From Spirosoma rigui (GTDB lineage Bacteria > Bacteroidota > Bacteroidia > Cytophagales > Spirosomataceae): a stretch of DNA of 64,000 nt. Location of the stretch: the NCBI RefSeq assembly GCF_002067135.1, contig NZ_CP020105.1, positions 3,906,001 to 3,970,000 of the forward strand. The letters run 5' to 3'. The translations under genes were made by a program, and so were the position numbers. How positions within the stretch are numbered: position 1 is the stretch's first letter; the number at the start of each line of letters is the position of its first letter. The notes below the pieces were generated by a model, which saw nothing but the letters and a program-made list of their open reading frames with translations, was not told the DNA's origin and made no database searches. Of the stretch, positions 17,339-25,987 are shown in pieces.

Positions 17339-17992
17339 TTACTGATGGCGGACAAGCAGGCGTTTGGTCGCTACTTTCTTTCCCTCTACCGAGAGTTGGT
17401 ACAGGTAGTAGCCCGTAGCCAGGTCGCGGGTCACGATACGTACTTTGCGGTCGTTGCGGTCGAGGCTGTACTCCGCAATGGGAGCGCCCAGCACGTTCAG
17501 CAGGACCAGCTTAGCTTCGCCAAGGGCTCCGCTTACCTGGTAATCAACTTCCGTAACGTCGTCGGCCGGGTTCGGATACACGTTGGATACCCAGAGCCGC
17601 TCATTGGCAAACAGGCGGTTCTCCGATTTTCCTTCCTGCTCGGGAGCCGGACGGGCATCGGCTGTTACCGACGAACCATTTGCTTCAGCAGCGGCTGACC
17701 GGGCTCCCGCTTTGGCTGCGGGCTGCGCCATCAGCAACGACCGGTAATGTTCATTAATGGCTTTGTTCTTATGCGTTGCCCGGTCGAGACCCGACAAAAC
17801 GGGTTCCGGTGCCATCACAAAGCGCCGGTTGGGTATCAGGGGAGTCGCTGTTTTGCGGGTCGATGCCGTACGCCCCAACTCCAGCCGGCTACCCTTTCGG
17901 GCATCGGAGTCACGCAGGGCTACCTGCGCCCGGAGCGGGTTTGTTGCCATCAGCAAGCCCGTCAAAACACCAATAAGTATAAATTGCTTCAT
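17339..17992 (-). CDS. Exported protein with T9SS type A sorting tail
   Basis: The 217-residue protein has a signal peptide (MKQFILIGVLTGLLMATNPL, then RAQ), a low-complexity Ala/Arg-rich middle, and a C-terminal Por_Secre_tail domain. The latter begins VSNVYPNPADD and ends ATKRLLVRHQ, the pattern recognised by the type IX secretion system for export and surface attachment. The part before the tail is short and shows no enzyme domain, so its role is unknown. It has its own clear promoter and terminator. Confidence 0.85.
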   Translation of the reverse strand: MKQFILIGVLTGLLMATNPLRAQVALRDSDARKGSRLELGRTASTRKTATPLIPNRRFVMAPEPVLSGLDRATHKNKAINEHYRSLLMAQPAAKAGARSAAAEANGSSVTADARPAPEQEGKSENRLFANERLWVSNVYPNPADDVTEVDYQVSGALGEAKLVLLNVLGAPIAEYSLDRNDRKVRIVTRDLATGYYLYQLSVEGKKVATKRLLVRHQ

Positions 17993-18025
17993 ATATGTCG
18001 TTTACATGTACACTTCTATCCACCG

Positions 18026-18056
18026 CAAACCTATTCATCAAAAAAGACAATGTCAA
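18026..18056 (-). promoter_or_regulatory. Bacteroidota-type promoter of the T9SS cargo gene
   Basis: On the minus strand TTG (18054-18056, part of TTGACA) and TAGGTTTG (18026-18033) are 20 bases apart, matching the -33/-7 arrangement TTG-N19-21-TAnnTTTG. The start codon is 34 bases downstream. Confidence 0.7.
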
Positions 18057-18087
18057 CGGGCCGGTGTCTAAAAAATTGTTAAATAAG

Positions 18088-19896
18088 TTAATTATTAACC
18101 CTTTGAACGTTTTTACGGGCTAATGGTTTAGCCGGGGTTCTGGATTTAAATGGTTTTTTAGCCGCCGGTTGCTCTGCCGGTGGTGTCTCTTGCCACAACA
18201 CCTGCCCTTTAGTTGGTTTTTCGGCCTCCCGCCAACGGAATCCATCGAGTTTCTGACCGTCGTCGGTAAACTCCTTGGGCGGAATGAGCTGGGCATCAGG
18301 CCGTCCATAAAAGCGAATCTGCCCGACTTTATTATTGGCAAACTCAATATTCATTCGGCTGCACTCCACATGGTTCAGCCCGATCAGTTTGTTCTTGTCA
18401 TCCACGGCGTAATAAATACTCTGCCCGTTGCCTTCTACGATGACACGGTTAAGGGTTGTTTCCTCGCGGGCGGGAGTGGCGGCCGTCACCGATCGGGGGG
18501 TGGTTGTCGCGGGCACGTCGCGCCGGGTCGAAACAGTTGCTTTAGCCGCAATCGGGGCGGTAGCGCCGGTCGTAATCAGCGTTGTCGACGTTGGTAGGCT
18601 CTTCGTAACGAAATAGGCCGTTATCGTTCGTCCTTTGATCTGGTTGTAGTTCCTGAGCGTATCGAGCGAGATCACGAACGATTTGGCTTTTAAAAACATG
18701 GTATTGATGCGATTGTCTTTGAGGAGAGCCCGCATCGTATCGGCTTCCATCTGGTACTTGTTCTGGCTCCAGACGATGGGCTTTTTGAAGAAATAAATGG
18801 TCGAGTCGGCCGTATCGTAGATGAGCGAGTCACATTTGCTCTGCAAGTCCGATTTGTACACGAATACGTTTTTCTGGCCGAGCAGCCGCCGGGTTTTCGT
18901 AACTTTATTGTCGAACGAAAAGAGCGTGTCCGCCCGCAGGTAAAGCGTGTCGTTTGAGCTTTCGCTGGCCAGACTCTTCGCTACGGGTCGCCCCGTTACC
19001 CGCGAAATACCCGCCTTGCCGTTGTAGCGGACGTGTTCTCCGGTAATGATTGCTTTTCGATCTTTGGCTACCATTATAACGTTTCCTTTGGCAATGCCCA
19101 GTTCCGATACGTTATCGTAATAGAGCGAATCGCCGGTCAATCGATACTTGGGCGTTTCAACGGTGGCCCGGCGCTGGAAGTTGGAAATACCCGTTTCCGT
19201 ATTGTATTGCCCTTCTCTGGCGGTTAGCACCCCGTCTTTATTGGTAATACGCGTGGGACCCTGAAACGTTGCAAGCCGACTCAACGAATTATACAACAGG
19301 GAATCGGCGGTGAGCGTACCTTTGGGGTTGACAAGCCGGACGTTCTGCCGGAAGGTGAACAATTTGGTATGGGTATCGTAGTAGCCTTCGCGGCTGGTCA
19401 GAATATTTTCTTTGTCAACGATCCGGCCGGGAGTCGGGTAGTGGGCCAGGCCCGACACCATGTCGTAATCGAGCTGGGCGGTGGTAAGCGTCATCTTACG
19501 GTCGCGCATGACTACGTTGCCGCGCAGGTTAGCCTGCCGGGTGTTCCCGTAATAAAACATGGTGTCCCCCCGCACGTTGATGGTGTCGCCCTGTACCAGC
19601 CTAACATTACCGTAGGCTTCAATAACGTTGGTTGTAACGTTCTGGATGGCCAGGTTACAGTACATGAGTACGCCTTTCTGCCGAAACCGAACGTTATTAT
19701 AGATCTTCCGAACTACCTGCCCCGGAATGTTGACGCCCACCAGACTGTCGGAACCCGGCAGCAACTCCACTTTGTCCGTTGCGCTGCCGCTACCTGCCTG
19801 CGGGGGACGGCCCGCCTGGGCCCGCACATGGGCCGGCTGGAGGAGTAAGCCAAGCAGGAAAAAACAGCAACTGACGTGAAGGAGGAAACGAACCAT
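18088..19896 (-). CDS. OstA-like LPS transport protein (LptA/LptD-N type)
   Basis: A 602-residue exported protein (signal ending HVRAQ) built of repeated OstA jellyroll strands: YNNVRFRQKGVLMYCNLAIQ, VIEAYGNVRLVQGDTINVRG and four more repeats with the pattern 'D S L x Y d ... G N V'. This is the long OstA-like form of Bacteroidota, thought to carry LPS across the periplasm together with LptC. A Thr/Ala-rich linker (residues about 420-470) and a basic C-terminal tail follow. It is divergent from tilS with only about 33 bases between start codons. Cargo transport is family inference. Confidence 0.88.
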   Translation of the reverse strand: MVRFLLHVSCCFFLLGLLLQPAHVRAQAGRPPQAGSGSATDKVELLPGSDSLVGVNIPGQVVRKIYNNVRFRQKGVLMYCNLAIQNVTTNVIEAYGNVRLVQGDTINVRGDTMFYYGNTRQANLRGNVVMRDRKMTLTTAQLDYDMVSGLAHYPTPGRIVDKENILTSREGYYDTHTKLFTFRQNVRLVNPKGTLTADSLLYNSLSRLATFQGPTRITNKDGVLTAREGQYNTETGISNFQRRATVETPKYRLTGDSLYYDNVSELGIAKGNVIMVAKDRKAIITGEHVRYNGKAGISRVTGRPVAKSLASESSNDTLYLRADTLFSFDNKVTKTRRLLGQKNVFVYKSDLQSKCDSLIYDTADSTIYFFKKPIVWSQNKYQMEADTMRALLKDNRINTMFLKAKSFVISLDTLRNYNQIKGRTITAYFVTKSLPTSTTLITTGATAPIAAKATVSTRRDVPATTTPRSVTAATPAREETTLNRVIVEGNGQSIYYAVDDKNKLIGLNHVECSRMNIEFANNKVGQIRFYGRPDAQLIPPKEFTDDGQKLDGFRWREAEKPTKGQVLWQETPPAEQPAAKKPFKSRTPAKPLARKNVQRVNN

Positions 19897-19901
19897 AGCG
19901 A

Positions 19902-19909
19902 CAAAAATA
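19902..19909 (-). promoter_or_regulatory. Possible -7 element of the OstA gene
   Basis: TATTTTTG matches TAnnTTTG on the minus strand, five bases before the ATG. No -33 partner is visible, so a chance match is possible. Confidence 0.35.
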
Positions 19910-19929
19910 CGGCTTCGGGCCGATACCGG

Positions 19930-21291
19930 ATGGTAGAGCGGGATTTTTTAGGATTTATTAACGATAAACTACTATTCGGCCCTACCGATCGTGTCCTGCT
20001 GGCGGTGAGCGGAGGACTCGATTCGGTGGTGATGGCAGCCTTGTTTCACCGCACGGGCCTGCGGTTTGCCATCGCCCATGTCAATTTCGGCCTGCGCGAT
20101 GACGAATCGGACGGGGATGCGCTTTTTGTACAAAACATAGCGGATCACTACGGGGTTCCGTTCTATTTGACCCGCTTCGATACCACTGCCTTTGCCGCCG
20201 GGCGGGGTATATCCATCCAGATGGCGGCCCGTGAGCTGCGTTATAACTGGTTCGACCAGTTGATTCGCGAGCATGGATACGCCGGAGTTGCAACAGCTCA
20301 CCATCAGAATGATGTGCTGGAAACGATGCTGCTGAACCTGACGCGTGGCACCGGGCTGGCCGGTTTCCATGGCATTGCGGCCCGGCAGGGTGCGGTTATC
20401 CGACCGTTGCTGTTCGCAACCCGCACCCAACTGGCTCATTACGCCGAAACGACCGGCCTAGTGTACCGGGAAGATCGATCCAATGCCGATGATAAATACG
20501 CGCGCAACCGGATTCGTCACCAGGTAGTGCCGGTGCTGACGGATCTGAACCCGGGGCTTTGGAAAACCTTGCCGCGTACCATCGACCGGCTGCGGGCGGC
20601 CGAAACCATCGTCCGGGCTGAACTCGACCGGCGGTGGCAGCAACTGGCCGAACCAACCGACACGGGAGTGTTCTTACCCGTCGATGTACTGCGTGCGACA
20701 CCCGAGCTGGCGTTTAGCCTGGCCGAGTGGATAAAGCCGTTTGGTTTTTCGGACGGGCAGGTGAGCCAGATCCTAGAGGTCCTGAACCGCCAGACCGGTC
20801 AGGTATTTCAATCCGCAACGCACCGGATCGTGCACGACCGGCTGTCAACGGGCCGGACCGGCCTGCTGCTCGACCCGCTGTCGGCGGGGCCATCTCCGCC
20901 CGAAATCGTCCTGAAAGCCTGGCCATCCAAACCCATTCAACTGACTGGCCGACACGTATTAACCGTTGGCTTCATCAATGAGCTAACCGGGTTTAAGGCC
21001 CCCGCCGACCCGGCCATTGCCTGTCTGGACGCAGATAAGCTGGATTTCCCCCTGACGCTCCGCCCCTGGACGTTGGGTGACCGATTCAGACCTATTGGTC
21101 TAAACGGACATAAGTTGATCAGCGACTTCCTGACAGATCTGAAAGTGCCCCGCCCCGAACGCGAGCGCGTTACTGTACTGGTATCGGGAACGGCCATCGT
21201 CTGGGTTATCGGGTACCGCATTGCGCATGGCTACCGCGTAACGGCCGATACCAAACGCGTGGTACGCCTGGCGGTGCAATACCAGGAATAA
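19930..21291 (+). CDS. tilS: tRNA(Ile)-lysidine synthetase
   Basis: TilS converts C34 of the AUA-reading tRNA-Ile to lysidine. The PP-loop SGGLDS sits at residues 27-32 counted from the ATG at 19930, followed by AHVNFGLRDDESDGDA and ATAHHQNDVLETMLLNLTRG, all typical of the N-terminal catalytic domain. The C-terminal half has the family's PWTLGDRFRPIGLNGHKLIS region that recognises the acceptor stem. I prefer the ATG at 19930 to the upstream GTG at 19876, which would overlap the OstA gene. The length of 453 residues is normal. Confidence 0.95.
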   Translation: MVERDFLGFINDKLLFGPTDRVLLAVSGGLDSVVMAALFHRTGLRFAIAHVNFGLRDDESDGDALFVQNIADHYGVPFYLTRFDTTAFAAGRGISIQMAARELRYNWFDQLIREHGYAGVATAHHQNDVLETMLLNLTRGTGLAGFHGIAARQGAVIRPLLFATRTQLAHYAETTGLVYREDRSNADDKYARNRIRHQVVPVLTDLNPGLWKTLPRTIDRLRAAETIVRAELDRRWQQLAEPTDTGVFLPVDVLRATPELAFSLAEWIKPFGFSDGQVSQILEVLNRQTGQVFQSATHRIVHDRLSTGRTGLLLDPLSAGPSPPEIVLKAWPSKPIQLTGRHVLTVGFINELTGFKAPADPAIACLDADKLDFPLTLRPWTLGDRFRPIGLNGHKLISDFLTDLKVPRPERERVTVLVSGTAIVWVIGYRIAHGYRVTADTKRVVRLAVQYQE

Positions 21292-21453
21292 TCCGACTAA
21301 ATCAGCCACTTGGTCGCAGCTATTTGTCTAGTATGTCTATGGATGAGACTTTTAGAAAACGGGTGTAAAAGGGCTTCAAAGGGCAAAAATAAACTCTGGC
21401 ACTTAATTTGATACGTAGTGGGTAGGCATCAGCCACCAAACTTACTTCTCCTC

Positions 21454-23736
21454 ATGAACCGATCTCTACAGCTTTTGCTCATCGCGGCTATGGCATTGGG
21501 AAGCCTGAGTCTTCAGGCACAAAGCGTTCGACTTCGGTCGGCCAATAAGCAATTTGAAAACCTTAGTTATGTCAGTGCCATCCGGGCCTACGAAGACTTT
21601 TTGAAGTCTGATAAAAATAAAGAACCGGCCGAAACGCGCGAAGCCATGACCAAACTTGGCTACAGCTACCGGAAGGTGCAGGATACCCGGAACGCCGAGC
21701 GGATTTATGCCGAACTGATCAAAGCCTATCCCGACGTAGAAAGTGAAGTTTATCTATACTACGCGCAGTCGCTGGCGGCCAACGGAAAATACCGGGAGTC
21801 GCAGAAGCAGTACAGCCAGTACGGAGAAAAGCAGTCGCAGGATCTTCGGGGCCGACGGTTTACGGTGTCTTACATGGACATGAGCCGTTTCTACCTGGAT
21901 TCATCGTCCTACAAGGTGCAGTCGCTGCCAATCAACTCACGCCAGGCCGACTTCAGTCCGATGTATTATAAAAACGGTCTGGTCTTCGTGTCAGCGCGGG
22001 ATGAAGCCGGGGCCGTCAAACGCGTCTTCAACTGGAACCAGACACCCTTCCTGGATCTGTATTTCCACCCCGATACCATGCAGCTGCGTGCGCCGGGGGG
22101 CGAACTGGTACGGTCGGCTACGGCCGCCGTAGTTGGCGGGGGGAATACGGAGAAAGCTGAATCGGCCGAGGCATCGACCGATAACCAGCCGCTTACCAAA
22201 GCCGAGATCTTCAACCGGACGCTGAATACCAAGTACCACGAAGGCCCCATGACCTTTACCCAGGATCAGAACGTCATCGTCTTCACCCGGAATAACTCCA
22301 GCAAAGGAAAATCGGGCAAGAGTGCCGACGGGATCAAGAAACTAAAGCTGTATTCATCGGTTAACAAAGACGGGAAATGGGCTGACATTCAGGAATTACC
22401 CTTTAACAGCAACGAATACTCGGTGGGTCATCCCGCCTTCTCGCCCGACAATACCAAAATGTATTTTGTCTCGGATATGCCCGGCGGGTACGGAGGAACC
22501 GATATCTACATCGTTGAATACAACAACGGGAGCTGGGGCACCCCCGTCAACATGGGCAAAGAGATCAATACGGAAGGCAACGAAATGTTTCCCTTCGCCG
22601 ATGAGAGCGGGAAACTCTACTTCTCGTCGGATGGCCACGAAGGGCTGGGCGGGCTGGATATTTTCTTCGCCGAGCTTCGCGATGGGGTTGCCTACAAAGG
22701 CGTTCAGAATGCTGGCGCTCCCATCAACTCCGAAAAAGATGACTTCGGCTTTATCACCGACCGGACTCGTACGAGTGGTTATTTCAGCAGTAACCGGAAA
22801 AAAGGCGCCAGTGATGACGATATCTATTCATTCCGGCGTACCTGCAAGCAGCTGAATATCTTTGTCTACGACGCCAAAAGCGGCTCCCCGCTCGAAAATG
22901 CCGATGTGCGGATCCTGCGCAATGGCGCCAACCAGGAACTGCGGCTTACCAACGTATCGGGCCGGGCCGACATGTGTCTCGAACCCAGTACGGAGTATGA
23001 GTTCAAGGCCGTCAAGGAGGGCTTCGCCATGAACAGCGTCCGGTTCTCTACCATGACCCAGTCGCCAAAACCCGTTATGAACGTTTCGATCTACCTGGAG
23101 CGCTCCGAGAACGCGCTGGTGAAGGGCATCGTCAAAACGGAAGTCAACCAGAAACCGGCAACGGGCGTGAAGGTAACGCTGCGGAACGAAAAGGATAAAT
23201 CAGAGCAAACGGTCATCACCGGACCCGATGGTGGCTATGAATTCGCCACCAAACCAAACGCCCCTTATACCATTACCGCCCAGAAGGACAAGTACGCAAC
23301 GAAAAAGACCCAGATCGTCAAAGGCAAACGGAGTGTCAACGCTGTTACCGACTCGCTGGGCCTGTATGGCGTGGGAGACATCTTTCAGCTGAAGAACATT
23401 TACTACGACCTGAATAAATTCTTCATCCGGGCCGATGCCGCCAAAGAGCTCGACCGCGTGGTGGTTCTCCTTAAAGAATACCCGAAAATGCAGATTGAAC
23501 TACGGTCGCATACCGACGCCCGGGCTACGGATACCTACAACGTGCGGCTGTCGGAAAACCGCGCCCGGGCGGCCATGGACTATCTGATATCGCGCGGAAT
23601 CTCCGCCGGTCGGCTGGTAGCCCACGGCTACGGCGAAAGTGAGATTATCAACGGCTGTTCGGATGGGATCAACTGCACTGAACACGAGCACCAGCAAAAC
23701 CGCCGGACCGAGTTCAAGATACTGGCGGTTCAGTAG
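21454..23736 (+). CDS. PorE-like multidomain OmpA-family protein (type IX secretion)
   Basis: The 760-residue protein begins with a signal peptide (MNRSLQLLLIAAMALGSLSL, then QAQ), then TPR repeats to about residue 140, a WD40-like propeller (PAFSPDNTKMYFVSDMPGG; SGKLYFSSDGHEGLGGLDIF), one or two carboxypeptidase-regulatory-like beta domains (GSPLENADVRIL; ATGVKVTLRNEKD), and a C-terminal OmpA domain (IYYDLNKFFIR, then ELRSHTDARATDTYNVRLSE) that binds peptidoglycan. TPR/propeller/CRD/OmpA is the domain order of PorE in Porphyromonas, a T9SS periplasmic component. Spirosoma-like genomes may hold several paralogues, so PorE itself is not certain. The ATG at 21454 fits the signal peptide. Confidence 0.75.
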   Translation: MNRSLQLLLIAAMALGSLSLQAQSVRLRSANKQFENLSYVSAIRAYEDFLKSDKNKEPAETREAMTKLGYSYRKVQDTRNAERIYAELIKAYPDVESEVYLYYAQSLAANGKYRESQKQYSQYGEKQSQDLRGRRFTVSYMDMSRFYLDSSSYKVQSLPINSRQADFSPMYYKNGLVFVSARDEAGAVKRVFNWNQTPFLDLYFHPDTMQLRAPGGELVRSATAAVVGGGNTEKAESAEASTDNQPLTKAEIFNRTLNTKYHEGPMTFTQDQNVIVFTRNNSSKGKSGKSADGIKKLKLYSSVNKDGKWADIQELPFNSNEYSVGHPAFSPDNTKMYFVSDMPGGYGGTDIYIVEYNNGSWGTPVNMGKEINTEGNEMFPFADESGKLYFSSDGHEGLGGLDIFFAELRDGVAYKGVQNAGAPINSEKDDFGFITDRTRTSGYFSSNRKKGASDDDIYSFRRTCKQLNIFVYDAKSGSPLENADVRILRNGANQELRLTNVSGRADMCLEPSTEYEFKAVKEGFAMNSVRFSTMTQSPKPVMNVSIYLERSENALVKGIVKTEVNQKPATGVKVTLRNEKDKSEQTVITGPDGGYEFATKPNAPYTITAQKDKYATKKTQIVKGKRSVNAVTDSLGLYGVGDIFQLKNIYYDLNKFFIRADAAKELDRVVVLLKEYPKMQIELRSHTDARATDTYNVRLSENRARAAMDYLISRGISAGRLVAHGYGESEIINGCSDGINCTEHEHQQNRRTEFKILAVQ

Positions 23737-23749
23737 GGCATAAAACAGA

Positions 23750-23810
23750 ACGACAGGCGGGAGTGAATGGGCAAACGTATTTTCCGCTGCTCATTCGCTC
23801 CCGTTGTCGT
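23750..23810 (+). terminator. Long hairpin after the PorE-like gene
   Basis: Outer arms ACGACA/TGTCGT and inner arms GGGAGTGAATG/CATTCGCTCCC form a strong interrupted stem 14 bases past the stop. There is no T-run, so it may be a processing or stability element rather than an intrinsic terminator. Confidence 0.5.
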
Positions 23811-23868
23811 TGTGGAGGGGCTAAACAGTTCAATTCGACAAGTGGTTAGCCTGGAAACAACCTGAATT

Positions 23869-24597
23869 ATGAGATTTTCGGATAAAGTATGTATTGTAAC
23901 CGGCGGCACGTCGGGGATAGGCCGGGCTACGGCCGAGCGGTTGGGTGAAGAGGGCGGTAAGGTGCTGGTGGTGGGGCGCGATGAAGAGCGGGGAAAGGAA
24001 GTCATTGACTACATTACCAGTAAAGGGGGGGAGGCCCGGTTTGCTGATGTTGACATTGCCGATGCCAAAGCGGTAGAGGAGGCTGTCAACCAGGCGCTAA
24101 CCACCTGGGGGCGAATCGACGTAGTGGTTAACAACGCGGCTATGATGACGTTTACGCCCATCGTCGACTTGTCGGTTGAGGACTGGGACCACGTACAGGC
24201 CGTCAACCTGCGGGCCGTTTTCCTTTTTTGTAAATTCACAATTCCCCACATGAAGGGCGGAGCCATTGTCAATGTCAGTTCGGTGCACGCGTTTCAGAGT
24301 ACTGCCAACGTCATTCCCTATGCATCGAGTAAAGGCGGTATGGAAGCCTTCTCGCGTGGGGTAGCGCTGGAGTATGACATGGCGAAGGTGCGCATCAACT
24401 GCGTAGCGCCCGGCGCCGTCGACACGGCTATGCTGTGGGATAATCCAAACATAAAGAGCGGAGCCGAAAAGCTAGAAGGTGTCATTGGCCAACCCGCCGA
24501 CATTGCGTCGGCTATTTGTTACCTGGCCTCCGACGAGGCCCGCTACATAAACGGGACGACACTGGTCGTAGACGGTGGCCGACTGGGAATTTTATAA
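23869..24597 (+). CDS. Short-chain dehydrogenase/reductase
   Basis: A 242-residue classical SDR: TGGTSGIG at residues 11-18, NNAAM, the Ser in NVSSVHAFQ, catalytic YASSK, and the C-terminal NGTTLVVDGG that closes many 3-oxoacyl-ACP-reductase-like and glucose-1-dehydrogenase-like members. Substrate unknown. It is single, convergent with the DinB gene with a hairpin between them. Confidence 0.88.
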   Translation: MRFSDKVCIVTGGTSGIGRATAERLGEEGGKVLVVGRDEERGKEVIDYITSKGGEARFADVDIADAKAVEEAVNQALTTWGRIDVVVNNAAMMTFTPIVDLSVEDWDHVQAVNLRAVFLFCKFTIPHMKGGAIVNVSSVHAFQSTANVIPYASSKGGMEAFSRGVALEYDMAKVRINCVAPGAVDTAMLWDNPNIKSGAEKLEGVIGQPADIASAICYLASDEARYINGTTLVVDGGRLGIL

Positions 24598-24611
24598 CCT
24601 GACCGGCTTGT

Positions 24612-24640
24612 CAGGCGTGGCCGGGACCCGGCTGCGCCTG
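24612..24640. terminator. GC-rich hairpin between convergent genes
   Basis: CAGGCG / CGCCTG and GCCGGG / CCCGGC form a nested stem between the ends of two convergent genes. No T-run on either side; it could still stop or protect transcripts. Confidence 0.4.
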
Positions 24641-24647
24641 ATTGGAA

Positions 24648-25166
24648 TCAGTGTTGGGTTAAGATACGTACCGTTACCAGCAACTGACCGACGTGACGGG
24701 TGGTATGTTCAGCGGAATGCACGAGCAGACCAATGACCGTAGAGGGTACCCGACCGCGGCCAACGTAGCGGACCTCGGTCAGTGTCGATTCGTCCGTGGT
24801 GCGAAGCTGGGCGAGGACCGTAGCAACCTGCGCATTAAACCGCTGGACCAGCGTGTGCGTAGTTTCGTGGCCGTCCGGATTAAACTTTCCTTCTGTTGCC
24901 AGCGAGGCTAACTGACTGTCAGATAGTGACCTTCCCTCCGCGTAACTAAAGAGACGGTCGAGGACGCCGGCCAGGTGCTGAAGATGAAATCCCACGGAGG
25001 CAACGGTGGCCGGGCGCTCCCAAAGCAGATCATCCGGAAAGTCACCCATCAGCGCATTAACCTCCTCACGCGCCTGCAGCAGGGCGTGCGCAACGGGTTG
25101 GAGTAAAGCCGGAACGTCGGGCAGAGGGCCCCGTAACCAGACTTCGGGCAGGTTGTTGGCACTCAT
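24648..25166 (-). CDS. DinB/YfiT-fold metal-binding protein
   Basis: The 172-residue protein is a four-helix DinB-like bundle with a likely metal site: His64 in FHLQHLAG and the HxxxH pair His154/His158 in HSAEHTTRHVGQLL. Known members of this superfamily include thiol S-transferases that use bacillithiol, mycothiol or glutathione. It is the last of a tight minus-strand group (18 bases after the SDR) that also encodes a GCS2-type and an ATP-grasp ligase, so a transferase that uses the group's product is an attractive inference. Confidence 0.85.
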   Translation of the reverse strand: MSANNLPEVWLRGPLPDVPALLQPVAHALLQAREEVNALMGDFPDDLLWERPATVASVGFHLQHLAGVLDRLFSYAEGRSLSDSQLASLATEGKFNPDGHETTHTLVQRFNAQVATVLAQLRTTDESTLTEVRYVGRGRVPSTVIGLLVHSAEHTTRHVGQLLVTVRILTQH

Positions 25167-25184
25167 ACGAAACGCGTTAAATGA

Positions 25185-25964
25185 TTAAATGACCGTCCCG
25201 CCGTCGGCATAGAACAGACTGCCTGTGCTGTAGGATGACGCGTCCGAAGCCAGGAACAGGGCCAGCGGGCTGATTTCATCGGTCGTTCCCATACGGGCGA
25301 TGGGAAGCCGTTTGGTGAAATGAGCGAGCGTTTTGTCGTCCTGCCACAGCGCCTGGCTAAACTTCGTTTTGATCAGACCGGGGCATATGGCGTTAACCCG
25401 AATACCGTCCGGTCCCCACTCTTTGGCCAGGACTTTGGTGAGCATATTCAGGCTGGCTTTGCTGACGCTGTAGATGCCTAAACCCGGATCGGGAGTGTCT
25501 CCGGCGATGCTGCTCATCATGATGACGCTGCCACCGCCCCGCGCTTTCATGCTGGGATAGCAGAGTTTGCTCAGTTCGAAAGGCGATTTTACATTAACTC
25601 CCATAATCTTGTCGAAGGCCAGGGCATCGCAGTCGAGCGACGGGCCGTACACGGGATTCGTCGCGGCATTGTTGACCAGGATGTCGACGCCACCATAAAT
25701 GTCGATCGTTTTGTCGACGAGCTGGCGCAGTTGATCCAGGTCGCCGGTATGGGCAGCAATGCCGGTAGTCTCGCCCCCTTGGCTTTTGATATCATCGGCG
25801 AGTTGGTCGAGCGTATCCTGCCGGCGGCTGCTGACAACGACCTTCGCCCCGAAACGGGCAAACAGCCGGGCAATGTCTTCGCCAATGCCTTTGCTGGCTC
25901 CGGTGATGATGGCAACTTTACCGGTAAGATCAAAAATGGCTTTTTCGGTTTGGGCGGCTTGCAT
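25185..25964 (-). CDS. Short-chain dehydrogenase/reductase in the GCS2/ATP-grasp operon
   Basis: A 259-residue classical SDR: TGASKGIG, VSSRR as the NADP-type loop, NNAAT, MMSSIAG, catalytic YSVSK and the ending TGSLFYADGG. Similar proteins include glucose-1-dehydrogenases and 3-oxoacyl-ACP reductases; the substrate is unknown. It lies 23 bases after the ATP-grasp gene and 18 before the DinB gene on the same strand, so it is presumably part of the same pathway or its product's reduction. Confidence 0.9.
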   Translation of the reverse strand: MQAAQTEKAIFDLTGKVAIITGASKGIGEDIARLFARFGAKVVVSSRRQDTLDQLADDIKSQGGETTGIAAHTGDLDQLRQLVDKTIDIYGGVDILVNNAATNPVYGPSLDCDALAFDKIMGVNVKSPFELSKLCYPSMKARGGGSVIMMSSIAGDTPDPGLGIYSVSKASLNMLTKVLAKEWGPDGIRVNAICPGLIKTKFSQALWQDDKTLAHFTKRLPIARMGTTDEISPLALFLASDASSYSTGSLFYADGGTVI

Positions 25965-25987
25965 GCGTTTGTTGAAGGGTTAGGGAA

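Noticed and set aside
21418..21453. Upstream start for the PorE-like gene
   Set aside because: It adds a hydrophilic stretch before the signal peptide; the ATG at 21454 fits better.
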